From: Bolinopsis microptera
Lineage: Eukaryota > Ctenophora > Tentaculata > Lobata > Bolinopsidae
NCBI RefSeq assembly: GCF_026151205.1
Contig: NC_087078.1
Coordinates: 15,455,118-15,519,117, forward strand
DNA: 64,000 nucleotides
Direction: 5' to 3'
Below, piece after piece: positions 1-11,392 of this stretch. How positions within the stretch are numbered: the stretch's first letter is position 1; each line of letters begins with the position of its first letter. Position numbers and translations under genes: made by a program. A model generated the notes under the pieces. The model had not been told where the DNA came from and did not search any database. It saw only the letters and a list, made by a program, of their open reading frames with translations.

Positions 1-68
1 GACTGAGCCACTAAAACACTAAGGCCTATGGAAATATTAATAATCAATATGGAAATATTTATAACAAC

Positions 69-3000
69 CTTTCTTCTGGACGGTTGAAGCGGATCTTATC
101 TTCCTGTTGATTCCCCGTTCATCGGAGTCGTTTGATGGCTGGGAATTGTTCTTGAGTTTGACCCCGTCCAAGACCTTGCTAAACTTATTTCTCCTCTTGA
201 AGTGGCGGGTTACGTTGAGGGTAATGCTGGCGTAGCAGAACACAATCAGGATTATTGGAAGCGGAAACGTGATCAGCGAGTAGACCAGTATGTAGTATCT
301 GGAGATAAATTAACTTATTTAATAATTGGATAACAATATTTAGTATATGTCAACTAAGTTATTTGATAATTGTAGAACAGTATGAACATTGAACGTGTGT
401 GTTGCAACTAGCAGCTATGCAACGAGTAATCTCAACGTTTTGTCTATGACAAAGGCATGTAGCCGAAACGTCGACAGTACATGATTTATTATGTTTTAAA
501 GTGGAGATTCTCATTTCGTCCCCAGTAATCTATCATGATCGACCCATACCACTCAACAGAGCGAAAAAAGAAACATATTTGGAGATATATTGTTATTTGA
601 TAACTATCAAACAGTATTTGAGTATTTGAGTATTTGAGTATTTGAGTATTTGAGTATTTGAGTATTTGAGTATTTGAGTATTTGAGTATTTGAGTATTCA
701 GTATGTAGTATCTGGATATAAGCGATATGGTTGCACTGCACTTAAAGAATATACTTTGCCCGAAAACTACAAATTTACGAGTAAACTTTTACACGCCTGT
801 TTTAGTGACAAGCACATTATAAAGATATTAAAAAGTTCGAGAAGGACTTGTTCATTTCAGCGCCATTGTTGTTATTTTATCTTCGTTAACTTTCTTGGCT
901 GATAAAACCACTTAAGCATTAACTTTGCTGCTCCAGTAAAAAGGAATGATTTATGGGTGAGCTCATAGTTCATGCAACCTGTTGCCAAGATCGGCTATCA
1001 AATAAGCAACTCTGAACCTTCAGAGCAATCAACAAATTAATCTTAATGGGTTTTGTCTGAGATTTAAGATGGGAATCAGTCAATGACTTACGTGCAATGT
1101 CTTTAAAGAAGTTAACAATTTATCACCACAATTGGAGGATTTTTAATTGTTCTAGCATTAAAAAATACTGTTTATGTTATTAATTATACCATATCCGCCC
1201 CTGCCACTACACATCATTCCACTTTGATTATTACAGAGTATATAGGGGTCAAGGCTAGGACAGAATGGCAGGATTCTGTATAACAGAATTGAAATTTTGA
1301 CATCTTTATGTCATTTTGGCCGTCTGCCAATATGAAAATAACTGGGCAAATCAAGATGGTTTTTAGTTTTACAAAATGGTTTAAGATCATTTTTATAAGC
1401 TGGACAATTTTCTCTCCGGTGGAACTGACTATCAATTTAAATTGGAATTCATTTTGAGGAGAAGTGCTTAAAAATCGTAAATTATTCTAAATATAAACCG
1501 GCCAAAACATCACAATAAATCGTATTAAATACATTAATTACAACTTGATTCGGCACATTAACCAGTTTTATAAACTCCAAAGCTTCCTCAATTTTAATTG
1601 TCAGAAATATAAACTCACTTATCAGCGGGGTGACCATTCAGGTCCAGTCCACATGTGTACAGGGGTTGACTGAGAGCGTATCTGCTCCACCCAAAGAAGG
1701 GAGGCATGACCAGGAAGAAACACACTATCCAGATCACCGGCACTGCCATCTTCACCTTCCTAAGTGACATGATGTCTCGATATCTGGAGGAAGTGGTTTA
1801 GAGTCAGATATTATGATATTATATTATTAGATTTAATATTATCGGAGGTTGACATGCTATCTGGGAAGGGTGTTATAGCAAGCTAATTCATAGTATCAAA
1901 ACAAAATTGTCGAGATTATTTTAAAATCTTGAGGTTCGGGTGTCTGAGAATATGCTTACTGGTAAGGTTTTGAGATAAGGATGTATCTGTCGAAGGAGCA
2001 AAGTGTGAGGAACCAAAGTGACACTGATAGTGCTAGATTGTCACAGGAGCCAATGGTCTGGGGTAAACCACATTTGTAAGGAAAATTGAATTTGAGGATT
2101 ATAGATGGGAAAATCACAAATAGTAATATTCATGGCTGTCTGGCATTCAAAATTTATCAAAATTTATTATTAGATAATTTAGATATATTGGTTTGCAAGG
2201 TTTAACAGGTCTACAAGCTCTACAAGGTTTACAAGGTTTACATGAAGGTTTACAAGGTTTACAAGATTTACAAGGTTTACAAGGTTTACAAGGTTTACAA
2301 GGTTTACAAGGTTTACATGAAGTTTTGCAAGGTTTACAAGGTTTACAAGGTTTACAAGGTTTACAAGGTTTACAAGGTTTACAAGGTTTACAAGGTTTAC
2401 AAGGTTTACAAGGTTTACAAGGTTTACAAGGTTTCCATGAAGATTTACAAGGTTTACATGAAGGTTTACAAGATTTACAAGGTTTACATGAAGATTCACA
2501 AGGTTTACATGAAAATTTACAATGTTTACAAGGTTTACATAAAGATTTACAAGGTTTACAAGGTTTACAAGGTTTACAAGGTTTACAAGGTTTACAAGGT
2601 TTACAAGGTTTACACGAAGATTTACAAGGTTTACAAGGTTAACAAGGTTTACAAGGTTTTCAAGGTTTACAAGGTTTACAAGGTTTACATGAAGATTTAC
2701 AAAGTTTACAAGGTTTACAAGGTTGATTCCCGCACTATATAATGACAACACTATATAATGACAAGCACTTTATAGTGACTTGTCACTATATAGTCCTGTC
2801 ATTATAAAGTGCGTTTTGCACACTATATAATGACATGTGAGACGGCTGCAAATTTACCTAAAAGGATGTGACCCATGCCTTCAAATGGTAAGGTCGCGTA
2901 ACATCGAACGTGCCACAGATCATCACTAGCTGATCCGTCATCTCAAATATTTTAAGGCAAGCTGTGGAAAGGTTGTGATCCAAGTACTCAAGTGGAAACA

Positions 3001-4514
3001 TGAGTACTTGTTGGAGCTCGTTGGTGTCGTTGGAGCTTGTTATCATGTGGTGGAACACCAAACAGACCTGCTCGCTTCGATCACCTGTCCTGGAACCAGT
3101 ACGACTGCTGTCTAGCTGGTCTCCCACGCTCTTCGAACCTTGCAGAAGGATGGCATAATGGTTTCTGCAGCCTCGTCCAGTGTTCAAATCCTACCATCTG
3201 GAAATTCCTTGAAGCCCTCAAACTAGAGCAAGGACTAACAGACCAGAAGATCACGGAAAGACTGATGAGAAGACCTCCACCCCAGAGAGCAGCCAAGTGG
3301 ATAAGGTACGACTCCCTTCTGGAATCCTTCATGCAAGCCTACGATAACCAGGAGTACGAAGTCATCGATTATCTCTCTGCTGTTTCTGCTGCACTATGAA
3401 TTCGACATTTGATTATTGATATTATCGGTTTTACGATATTGGGATTTTATGATATTTCGATTGTACTATATTTCTATGACAGTTATACATTTTACTTAAA
3501 TAAGATTATTTGCTTTAGTAATATTCTAAAAGTAGAATTAAAGAAAAGTAAGGAAAAGTCGATATAAGATAAACTTGTCACTATATAGTGTTGTCATTAT
3601 ATAGTGCGTTTTGCAGACTATATAATGAAAAAGATCAGCTGTCATTATAAAGTGCTTGTCATTATATAGTGTTGTCATTGTATAGTGTGATTACCTACAA
3701 GGTTTACAAGGTTTACAAGGTTTACATGAAGGTTTACAAGGTTTACAAGGTTTACATGAAGATTTACAAGGTTTACATGAAGGTTTACAAGATTTATATT
3801 GTGAACCTGGCACAGGAGAGCGGATGGTTTCCAGTCACTGTATACGATCATGATAAAGGAGGTTGTCATAGTGCAGCAACACACTAACATGTCCACTATT
3901 GCTAGGTTGTAGATCAGAAACGTGGACACACACCGCATTAATCTGAGAGGCAGGTTGATTTTGAGACAGAAATGCGAATTAAGGTTAAAATTTGGGCTAA
4001 AAATTCAAAAATCCTCAAACTTAAATGTTATTTATAAATATTAATTGATTATTAGTTGTTAGACGTTGTGTCTGATTTTCTTAATCATTAAATCCTGTTT
4101 TCCCATTATAACTTAAATGCTTAAAAAGTGAGTGTACCTTCTTAAAAGGAACGCTATGATCATCAAAATGTTTCCAAACACTCCAACAACGAGGAATATT
4201 ATCAACAATCCACCCTGAAATAGAAATACTTAATGAAGCAAAGAAGAAATATTATAAATAAGTAAATATCTGATTCCTAATTTGATGCTTTGATCGTCCT
4301 TTAATATTTTTAAAAATCTTGCACAGCTAAATGATTTTAATCCACTTTTGCACTTCATTTAGTGCGAAAGTGACAAAAATAGTGCCGTTGTGACAGCACC
4401 AGTTTACTTTTAATGAATTTTAAACGGTTCCCGGGTTCTCACCATGACAGTAACAGTAAATAGATCTGGGCGGTCGTGGTAGTGGGAGGAAGAGTTCCTG
4501 TATCCTTCCGACAT
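69..4514 (-). CDS. Class A (rhodopsin-like) GPCR with opsin-like features, 5' six coding exons; 3' end off window
   Basis: Coding exons read on the minus strand: 4514-4443 (ATG), 4214-4138, 3942-3807, 2057-1960, 1783-1619 and 298-69. All have AG/GT borders and the phases agree throughout (778 nt, about 259 aa). The N-terminus is short, with an N-S-S sequon near residue 7 and no signal peptide. TM1 has the GN motif (VFGNILMII). TM2 has NLAIVD, followed by the ECL1 Trp and the TM3 Cys. TM3 ends in a D-R-Y motif ([14 protein letters not shown]). TM4 is followed by FFGWSRY and a Cys at the opsin disulphide position. TM5 has [15 protein letters not shown], followed by a basic third loop. The last donor, AAAG/GTTGTT at 69, is less certain than the others. 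TM6-7, and so any retinal-binding Lys, lie beyond the left edge. GWSRY and the exact C-to-DRY spacing resemble opsins, but the Glu113 and Glu181 counterion positions are Ile and Ser. It could therefore be an opsin relative or another class A receptor. The class is confident; the ligand is unknown. Confidence 0.85.
613..698. repeat. (GTATTTGA)n minisatellite, 8-bp unit
   Basis: About ten nearly perfect tandem copies of GTATTTGA. It lies in the intron between the TM4 and TM5 exons of the minus-strand GPCR. The open frame running out of its right side at 690 has no coding character. Confidence 0.9.
2187..2724. repeat. GGTTTACAA minisatellite, left part
   Basis: About 55 tandem copies of the 9-bp unit GGTTTACAA, with variant units such as CATGAAGGTTTA and CATGAAGATTTA interspersed. 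Because 9 is a multiple of 3, long repetitive open frames appear on both strands (QGL on plus, VNL on minus). These are artefacts of the repeat. The array lies in the GPCR intron between the TM2/3 exon (3942-3807) and the TM3/DRY exon (2057-1960), and it resumes at 3697 beyond an inserted transposon. Confidence 0.95.
2733..3687 (+). mobile_element. Degenerate MULE-like DNA transposon inserted in the minisatellite
   Basis: The terminal inverted repeats are CACTATATAATGACA at the left and the complement of CACTATACAATGACA at the right (14 of 15 match). Several more copies of the CACTATATAATGACA motif, in both orientations, fill both subterminal regions. Flanking 9-bp sequences TGATTCCCG (2724-2732) and TGATTACCT (3688-3696) match at 7 of 9 positions and look like an aged target duplication. 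A plus-strand frame inside (3037-3399) encodes the C-terminal part of a MULE-type transposase. TIRs, a target duplication of about 9 bp and the protein all agree on a Mutator-like element. At 955 bp it is internally deleted and cannot be autonomous. Confidence 0.8.
3037..3399 (+). pseudogene. MULE transposase C-terminal fragment
   Basis: A 120-residue frame containing [11 protein letters not shown], then [25 protein letters not shown] and a [12 protein letters not shown] tail. This is the usual order at the C-terminus of animal MULE-type transposases: an EGWH helix, a 'W+F-x-LK-EQ' helix and a basic tail. The DDE catalytic core, which lies upstream in the family, is missing. Family recognition is from memory of conserved motifs; a profile search against MULE transposase families would settle it. 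Confidence 0.7.
3697..3797. repeat. GGTTTACAA minisatellite, right part
   Basis: About eleven units of the same 9-bp repeat, with the same CATGAAGGTTTA variants as the larger array at 2187-2724. It is separated from that array only by the 955-bp transposon, so both belong to one array split by insertion. It stops a few bases before the donor site of the GPCR TM2/3 exon at 3807. Confidence 0.9.
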
Positions 4515-4876
4515 GATGTACACCGATCACCTTCACCAACTAGTGAGTAATGGAGGCACATGTAAGATTTAGACATGTTTGAAATATGCTCATTTACTGT
4601 TATTTTTTAAGGAAACGAATACTAACTGGTATTAGATCTGGCGAGAATATCCGAGAAAAATTGCGAAATATGAAACTGGAAAGTAAATATCAATCGCACG
4701 ATATTACTCAGCTTCAACTAAGATACGGACCACAGAGTTCATTGCTAATACTATATATGTAGCGACTCTAAATTCAAATTGAGAGTTCGGTGGAATTAGA
4801 AGTTAATAATAAAAATTCAAATTAAGAAATATTCACTATCGGGAAATATAGGAAATAATGAGACTTGAACCCTATG
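4515..4876. other. Non-coding, upstream of the GPCR start
   Basis: The 360 bases upstream of the GPCR ATG and downstream of the LINE 3' end. No coding exon, clear TATA box or repeat is visible. Any GPCR promoter and 5' UTR should be here or beyond the LINE insertion. Confidence 0.4.
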
Positions 4877-6960
4877 TTTGTTTTGAAACCCCACGGTGGA
4901 GGTTGGCGTGTGCCGCAATTTATTAATCAATGGTTATTACATAAATGAAATTATAGAAGTCACACTAAAATATAATAATGTAAAATAAAATATATTAAAA
5001 TAAATGCCCTACTAGAAGTACTATATAACTAACGGTCTGCAAAACTGGTTGAAGTCGCAATTTGTAAACATGCTAATTACTATTTGATAATAATAGATAA
5101 AAAGTTTTGCGCGGCAGATGTAAATTTGGCATTGCATAATGGCAGTGAAATTAAAATGATATGTTGTTAATGTTGATAAAAGATCATGGTCATTTGTCGC
5201 GAGTGATCTTTCTTTACGCGTTGTCGCTTACTAACTCGGTGTTGTAGTCTATCTGCGAGCGCCCTTCTCTTTGAGACTTTCTTAGCCCAGGTATACTATA
5301 AAGTAAGAAATTTGGCCAATTTTCATCGTCTCCTGAGCTTTGCAGCTTGAGGAGTTCGCGCTTAGCTGAATTTTTAAAGATTTCAATTGAAAAGGTAGAA
5401 CTTGGAATAGTTATATCCTTACTTTGTTTTGTAATAGAGAGCATGGGTCCTTTGAAGAAAAGAGTATTTCTAAATGTTGGGCCGTTGTAAGTTGTGAACC
5501 AAGAAAGGTTATGTTCGTATGTGGAATTATAGGTGGGAATATCGTGAGGGAAAAGTTCTTTGATGGATTTAGGGAGAAGGCTTGGCATGTTCCTTACTTT
5601 GTGTAGTAGAATAAGAGCGTTTTTAACAATGACACTATGGACTGTTAGGATATTATGCAATCTAAACGCACTTTTTGTGTGCTCCGGGGGATTGCCGTCT
5701 TTATATCTATAATTTACATATCCTGACATAACAGCTCTAATTCCCTGCTTTTGCTTGGTGAACAGAGATTCAATGTGACATTTTGAGGCAAATCCCCACA
5801 CTAAAGAACAGAAATTTAGATGGGATTGGATAAGGCTTTGGAAAATGTTTAGGCGGGCTTTGATAGGTAGAAGGTGCTTTAGCTTATACATAACTCCGAG
5901 GTAGCGACCCATCTTTATTCTAACTGCCGTAATGTGTTTTTGCCAAGTGAGCTTTTCGTCTAGGATCACTCCTAAAAATCTTGCTTCAGTCTTACGTTCG
6001 ATTACAGTGTTGTCAATGGACAAATTAAAGCCGCTGAAGTCGATTCTTTTTCTAGTGAAAATCATGTAACACGTCTTTTTTACATTTAAAGATAGCCCAT
6101 TAGCACCTACCCAATCTACAAGACGTGAAATTAGCTGATTAGCTTTTAATTGTATTTCTTCTAGGGTGGTTCCACTAATTAATATGTTTGTGTTGTCGGC
6201 ATAAAGGATGAACTTTGCAAAATCACTAATTCCAGGTAGGTCGTTTATATAAATTACAAATAAGAGAGGTCCTAAAATGCTACCCTGAGGTACGCCGTAA
6301 ACTATGGGCATGCTAGAAGAGCAAGTTCCGTTTAAAGTTACGTATTGAGATCGATTACAAAGGTAAGATCTAAACCATTCGTGCGCGACTCCCCTGATCC
6401 CACAATGGTCAAGCTTCTTAAGTAAGGTCTCATGATCAAGCACGTCAAAGGCTTTACTGTAATCGAGCAGGAGCAGTAGGGAAATTTGTTTCTTATTCAG
6501 AGAGTGTAGTATAGAATTTTGGGCATTGAGCAGTGCATGTTCGCACGATCTTCCTGGCCGAAATCCGTATTGATTTTCGAAAAGAGAATCGTTCTTGTCT
6601 AAAAATTCTAAAACACGAGCATGCATAAGTTTCTCATAAATTTTCGAGAATGATCCCAAAAGAGAGATCGGCCTATAATTAGCTACTTCCAATTTTGAAC
6701 CACCTTTGTGGATAGGAACGACTTTCGCAGTTTTTAGAGCATTTGGGAAGGTACCACTGGAGAACGAACAGTTAATGACATTAGCTAGTGCCCTGGTAAA
6801 GTTTTCGCAGCTGTTTGCAATTTTCAATGGCTCAATTTTACAATCGAGTGTGGACTTGTTCTTAAGCCCTGATATTATCTTTTGGACTTCACCGTGTGAT
6901 GTAGGCTTAAGAAACATCGAGTTACTACACGAAGCCTTAAGAAAATGCTATAATCATTAA
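4877..6960 (-). mobile_element. 5'-truncated LINE (non-LTR retrotransposon) with reverse transcriptase
   Basis: The minus-strand element comprises the RT-bearing ORF (6917-5214) and a 3' region of about 340 bp ending near 4877 in a CAAAACAAA-like tail. The 3' end is defined by a second copy at 39419-39782, which matches closely from 4877 up to the last codons of the ORF and then diverges abruptly, as 5'-truncated LINE copies do. The endonuclease and ORF1 regions are missing, so the element is dead. RT features suggest a CR1/Jockey-type LINE; the clade is not certain. The 5' boundary near 6960 is approximate. Confidence 0.85.
5214..6917 (-). pseudogene. LINE reverse transcriptase ORF with altered catalytic motif (YADN)
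   Basis: The open frame is 567 residues and in order shows AKVVPIHKGG and NYRPISLL (RT motifs 1-2), FGFRPG-like QYGFRPGRS (near 118), LDYSKAFD (first catalytic Asp, about 152), GVPQGSILGP (about 208-217), and YADN at 239-242 where active enzymes have YADD. GFNLS, FLGV and FW-like C-terminal segments follow, as in CR1/Jockey-type proteins. The second Asp of the metal-binding pair has become Asn, which is expected to abolish polymerisation. The frame is otherwise uninterrupted, so the insertion is fairly young. The N-terminal endonuclease domain is absent. Confidence 0.85.
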
Positions 6961-7395
6961 TCATATAAACTTAATGGGATTCCTGGTGGGATTCGTTGAA
7001 GTGCAGAGTAAATGGTTTCTCTAAAAGTTACACTAATTTCTCTTACCTAATACTTAATATTACTTATTCGCGGTCGCGAATCTCGTAATCTACGAGGGTC
7101 CAAAATTACATGAATTGTATAATTAATTTGAATGCAGTATGCAGATATGATGCCTTGTGGGTATTTTGTAATTTAACGCAGAAAAGCAGAAACACCTTTA
7201 TTTCTATCCCCCATCTCATTTTTCCTGATACAAATTACACAAATATTTCGGGGTCAAAATTCTACACATACCGGCGATGTCATCGATCTAGGAATGTTCC
7301 CAACTGTTGCCCATTTGTTTGCAAACCATAAATTATCGGATTATTTCCGAAATTCCGTCCGTGATATAAATGTTGGGCAAATAGGTACAATGTCG
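6961..7395. other. Non-coding spacer
   Basis: AT-rich sequence beyond the LINE 5' truncation point. No exon, known element end or tandem repeat is visible. The short frame at 7110-7331 has no recognisable features. Confidence 0.4.
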
Positions 7396-7617
7396 ACCGG
7401 TTAGTAACCGGCTATTAACCGGCTATTAACCGGCTATTAACCGGCTAATAGCCGTGACAAAACAAAGCGCCGGCTATTAGCCGGCTGTTACAGTGCTGTT
7501 AGGATTTTCCTAAAAACAAAGAACTAGCCAAGGTGGTTGGAAAATGGAAAGGGCTGTTATGCTTAGATGGCTGTTAGGAATGCAATTGAAATCCTAACAG
7601 CCCTATAACAGCTGGTT
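7396..7617. repeat. CCGGCTATTAA tandem/palindromic cluster, possible MITE
   Basis: Four tandem copies of an 11-bp unit (ACCGGCTATTA) are followed by inverted copies (GCCGGCTATTAGCCGGC). A second inverted pair, GCTGTTAGGATTTTC (about 7496) and GAAATCCTAACAGC (about 7589), follows. The outer ends, TAACCGGCTATTA and the complement of TAACCAGCTGTTA, form weak inverted repeats. This looks like a small non-autonomous foldback element; no target duplication is obvious. Confidence 0.45.
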
Positions 7618-8499
7618 ATTATATGTTTTAAGATATTCCAAAATTATTGATAAATCATCACCGAACAAACCAAAATAAATGGAGGACGCAATTAACGAAC
7701 ATGACAAGATTAAGCGGAGACAAAGGAGAGAGTATGATTAGCGACCACTCTCTAAAAGGACTGGTCTATCACTCTGGCTCTCTCACTAGCTACAATAGAT
7801 ATCACACAAGATATCACACTATTCACAAGTCCAGAAAAGAAGAAAGCTTGGCACGGGGTGATCATCCACAGTCACCAATCACCATACTCGGTACCATGCT
7901 CGGTACCACGCACGGTAGGTCTGAGGTTTGTCGGGAACCATTGTTTTGCCACTGTTATATACTTAGGAGATTGTAGCAACGACATAAGTACCAAAACGTG
8001 CCACCTCCCCCGCACTATTACTAATATTCGAACACACAATGGTCTAACACTCTAATACTCTAATAGAAGGGGTAGCTCTCTGAAGACTTTGTGATAGCTC
8101 TGTGACTGTAATTAAAGGTGCTAAGAGCACAGTAACCGTAAACTGTACTCTGAAGTTAGATACGCCCACTCTGACTCAGTACACTGGTAAAACTTGCTGT
8201 TTTTAACGAATTAAAGTGAAATATAGAATTGACTGCAGTACCTGGTTTGGTGTACCTGGTTTGGGGAAGGTGATGTAGATTTGTTTTGACACGTGACATA
8301 GATTGATGGATTTGATTGATGGCAGCCGCCAGCTGATCTATTAATCGCTGTCACTTGTCAAATATACCTAACCCCCCACCGGTAGTTTAAGTTTGGTCAG
8401 CTAATTTCAGGGCTCAACTCTGAGTTGTAACCATCGACCGGATTTATCACTGGACACATACAGACTACCAAGCTGGCATCTGGTATAAGATCAGACTTA
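7618..8499. other. Non-coding spacer
   Basis: No coding potential or repeat recognised. Overlapping frames near 7647-8055 have no family features or splice context. Confidence 0.35.
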
Positions 8500-8509
8500 T
8501 TATACTTAT

Positions 8510-10804
8510 GGACACGTTCATTGAAGTTTGAGGATATTGGTAAATATTAGTGACCTTACTAAATGGCACGATGATGTAAAATGTGTCACACTATAAAATT
8601 ATTTAAACCCTCAATGGTTAGGATAATCGTTTCATCCTCTAGATAAACTTTGTCGCATAACGATTTCTTTATCAGACGATAAGATATCGCTTAAATGCGG
8701 CCGGCAGTGAGTTGTAAACTTTGTCACACTATAAAAATGTGACGGAGTTTATATGGACCCCTTGTTGCCGTGTTTGACCAAATTTTCGAATTTCCAATTC
8801 ATAGAATAGCTGTATATGACTATTATCTACATATTTAGCGACTTTTTTCGTTAAATGGTAGCACCGTGTAAACTCCGTCACACATTTAAGAAATTTATAT
8901 GAGGGATGTTTATGACATCCTGACAAGAAATGCCGAATAGTCTAGCATTATTTTGTGAGCTGAATGTGTTTGGAATTGTTCACATATTTCATTGTTATAG
9001 GCAAATACAAATACAGAAGGCAGAAATAGGTAAATTTAGTCACATAAATTTGTATGATATCTCAACATGTGTGAAATTGAGTAAATATTAGTATACCAAC
9101 TTAAACACCCTATATTACGTACTATGGATCAATTAACAATATTTCAACCATACGCCGGTCATATAAATTATTATATGGCAGTGATATGTTAACATTGGAT
9201 AAATTTCAACACCTGAACAGGGTAAAAATTTGTAAATTTCGTCACAAAAAAAATATTATAACTTTATTTGCTCCGTGTTGGCAAAATAACTAGTTTATCG
9301 ACATAGGTATGGCTGTATGGTGATAAAGTAAAATTATATCCTATTCGAGGTATGATTCTTCAAAATAGGGGGCAAGAAATGTAAATTTCGTCACATCAGC
9401 CCTTGCATTAGTTAGTAGATAGATTTTCTTTCATATCAACAGTCCTTATTATAGTTAGAATGGATTTACACAGGAAATATAGAAACCCATGCCAATTTTT
9501 TATCACACTGAAATTATACTGTTGGGGCAGGAAAAGTAAATTTCGTCACATTTCAGTAACTTAGTAAAATTAAACTCAGCATTGTTAAACTTGAGTTCTA
9601 ATTTGCAGAACAATAACCAACCAATAATTCCTGGAAGAAAATTGAATTTTAACTGAGGTATGGTTCTTTAAAATAGGGGCAAGAAATGTAAATTTCGTCA
9701 CATACGTAATTTTAAAATTTAGATAGATTTTCTTTCATACCGATAGTCCTTATTATAATCGGAATGGATTAATACAAGAAATGTAGAAACCCATGCCAAT
9801 TTTTCATCACATTGAAATTATACTGTTGGGGCAGGAAAAGTAAATTTCGTCACATTTCAGTAACATAGTAAAATTAAACTCAGCATTGTTAAACTTGAGT
9901 TCTAATTTGATAAATAATAACCAACCAACAATTCCTGGAAGAACATTGAATTCTAACCGAGGTATGGTTCTTCAAAATAGGGGCAAGAAATGTGAATTTC
10001 GTCACATAAATTTAACCTCTTTATGATGTCATATCATTTTGTGACGATGTTTACATCAACTGCCCTATACTTGAATCAACTGTATCCGTGTATCGTCCTT
10101 ATATAGATTTTCCCCGCAAAATGTAACCTATAAATACGATGTCGTATCATTTTGTGACGATGTTTACATCAACTGCCCTATACTTATATCAACTGTATCC
10201 GTGTATCGTCCTTATATAGAGTTTTCCCGCCTTCCAAACCAAAATCAGATATAAATGATTTCGGAAATTCACCCAGAATTTCAAATTCCATATAATGTGA
10301 CAGAATTTACATCATTTCCCAATAACCAAGTGCATGTATTTGCTAACTTTTCAAAACAACATATTTTAGGGCTATGATTGGCAGAAGAACCATCAAATAA
10401 TGAGTTGAAAAGGTTTTGATGACACCTCACAGTAGAAAAGAGGTATCGTATTCTGAGTGTGACAAAGTTTACGAAATATTGCCTTAAAGCCGTTCGATCC
10501 GTGCCCTTTAACCAATGTTGTATCATAATTGTTAGATTGACCTAATCTACTATATATCAGACCAAGGAATGATAATTGGGCAGCTATGGTAAACAATGTC
10601 ACAAAAATGTGACATTTTTTACATTATAGTGCCTAAAAGCAATACATTTTATTTCTGAGCAGTGCATATGGGAGTATGGGTCATGTGGCTAATGTTCAGA
10701 ACTTATGAACACGCTAGATTAATAGATGCTAAAATTAAGCCACTATCGTCGAAAACGCTATTTTAGAAATTTACCAATATCCTCAAACTTCAATGAACGT
10801 GTCC
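8510..10804. mobile_element. 2.3-kb non-autonomous DNA transposon, perfect 36-bp TIRs and 10-bp TSD
   Basis: The ends are exact inverted repeats for 36 bp, starting GGACACGTTCATTGAAGTTT. Both sides are flanked by the identical 10-mer TTATACTTAT (8500-8509 and 10805-10814), a textbook target duplication. A 10-bp duplication with long subterminal repeats fits a Mutator-like element best. There is no transposase frame. The interior carries at least 15 copies of a motif close to GTAAATTTCGTCACA, in forward orientation in the left part and inverted in the right part, at a spacing of roughly 150 bp. Internal tandem duplications are also visible: 9345-9640 resembles 9655-9960, and 10020-10110 resembles 10135-10225. 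The perfect TSD and TIRs imply a recent insertion. Confidence 0.9.
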
Positions 10805-10814
10805 TTATACTTAT

Positions 10815-11390
10815 AGCTTGGACACGAGTCCAAGCTATAATAACCTGGGGTTGGATCTAGGCCGTATTGAAAACTGTTCAGAATGGACCGTGCTCGTATG
10901 TAAACGACAGAAGATTTGCTTCTTCACGATATTGCTGCGGGTACTATACTTACTAATTTACTAATCCACCTATTAAAGTGAAAGAGAGGTGAATTAAAGT
11001 GAAAGAAAGGCCAATCAAAGTGAAAGAAACTTTAAATAGTGCATGAATTGCAAGAGGAGCACCCGAAAATTTTCGATTTCTGAACGGTTCTCTCCAATGG
11101 TAATTTCATTAATCATCACCAAAGCAAGGGCTTCCTAGCAAACCACGCGCACATTCGTATATCAGTATCATTAATAAATCAGCATCCAACCCTAACCTTC
11201 TAACGTGTCAGCTGAGAAACTGTTCGCAGAATTTCACTCTCAATCAGTCACATATATGTGATTCACAGTCTTGACTGTTGCAATCTAAGGACAAACAGTT
11301 CTAGATAGCATATTATTTTCACATAATAACAAAGAGGGTAAAAATAAAGAACAGTGATATTTCTTGCTGGATAAGCGGAAAACATTTCAT
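10815..11390. other. Non-coding spacer with a short hairpin
   Basis: Immediately after the transposon's right target duplication, TATAGCTTGGAC and GTCCAAGCTATA form a 12-bp inverted repeat around ACGA (about 10813-10840). Three spaced copies of an AAAGTGAAAGAAAGG-like sequence occur near 10975-11030. No gene is seen. Confidence 0.4.
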
Positions 11391-11392
11391 GT

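Noticed and set aside
2179-2751. Long repetitive open frames on both strands (NLV, QGL and KVY repeats)
   Set aside because: They arise because the 9-bp GGTTTACAA unit has no stop in several frames; no start context, splice sites or domain.
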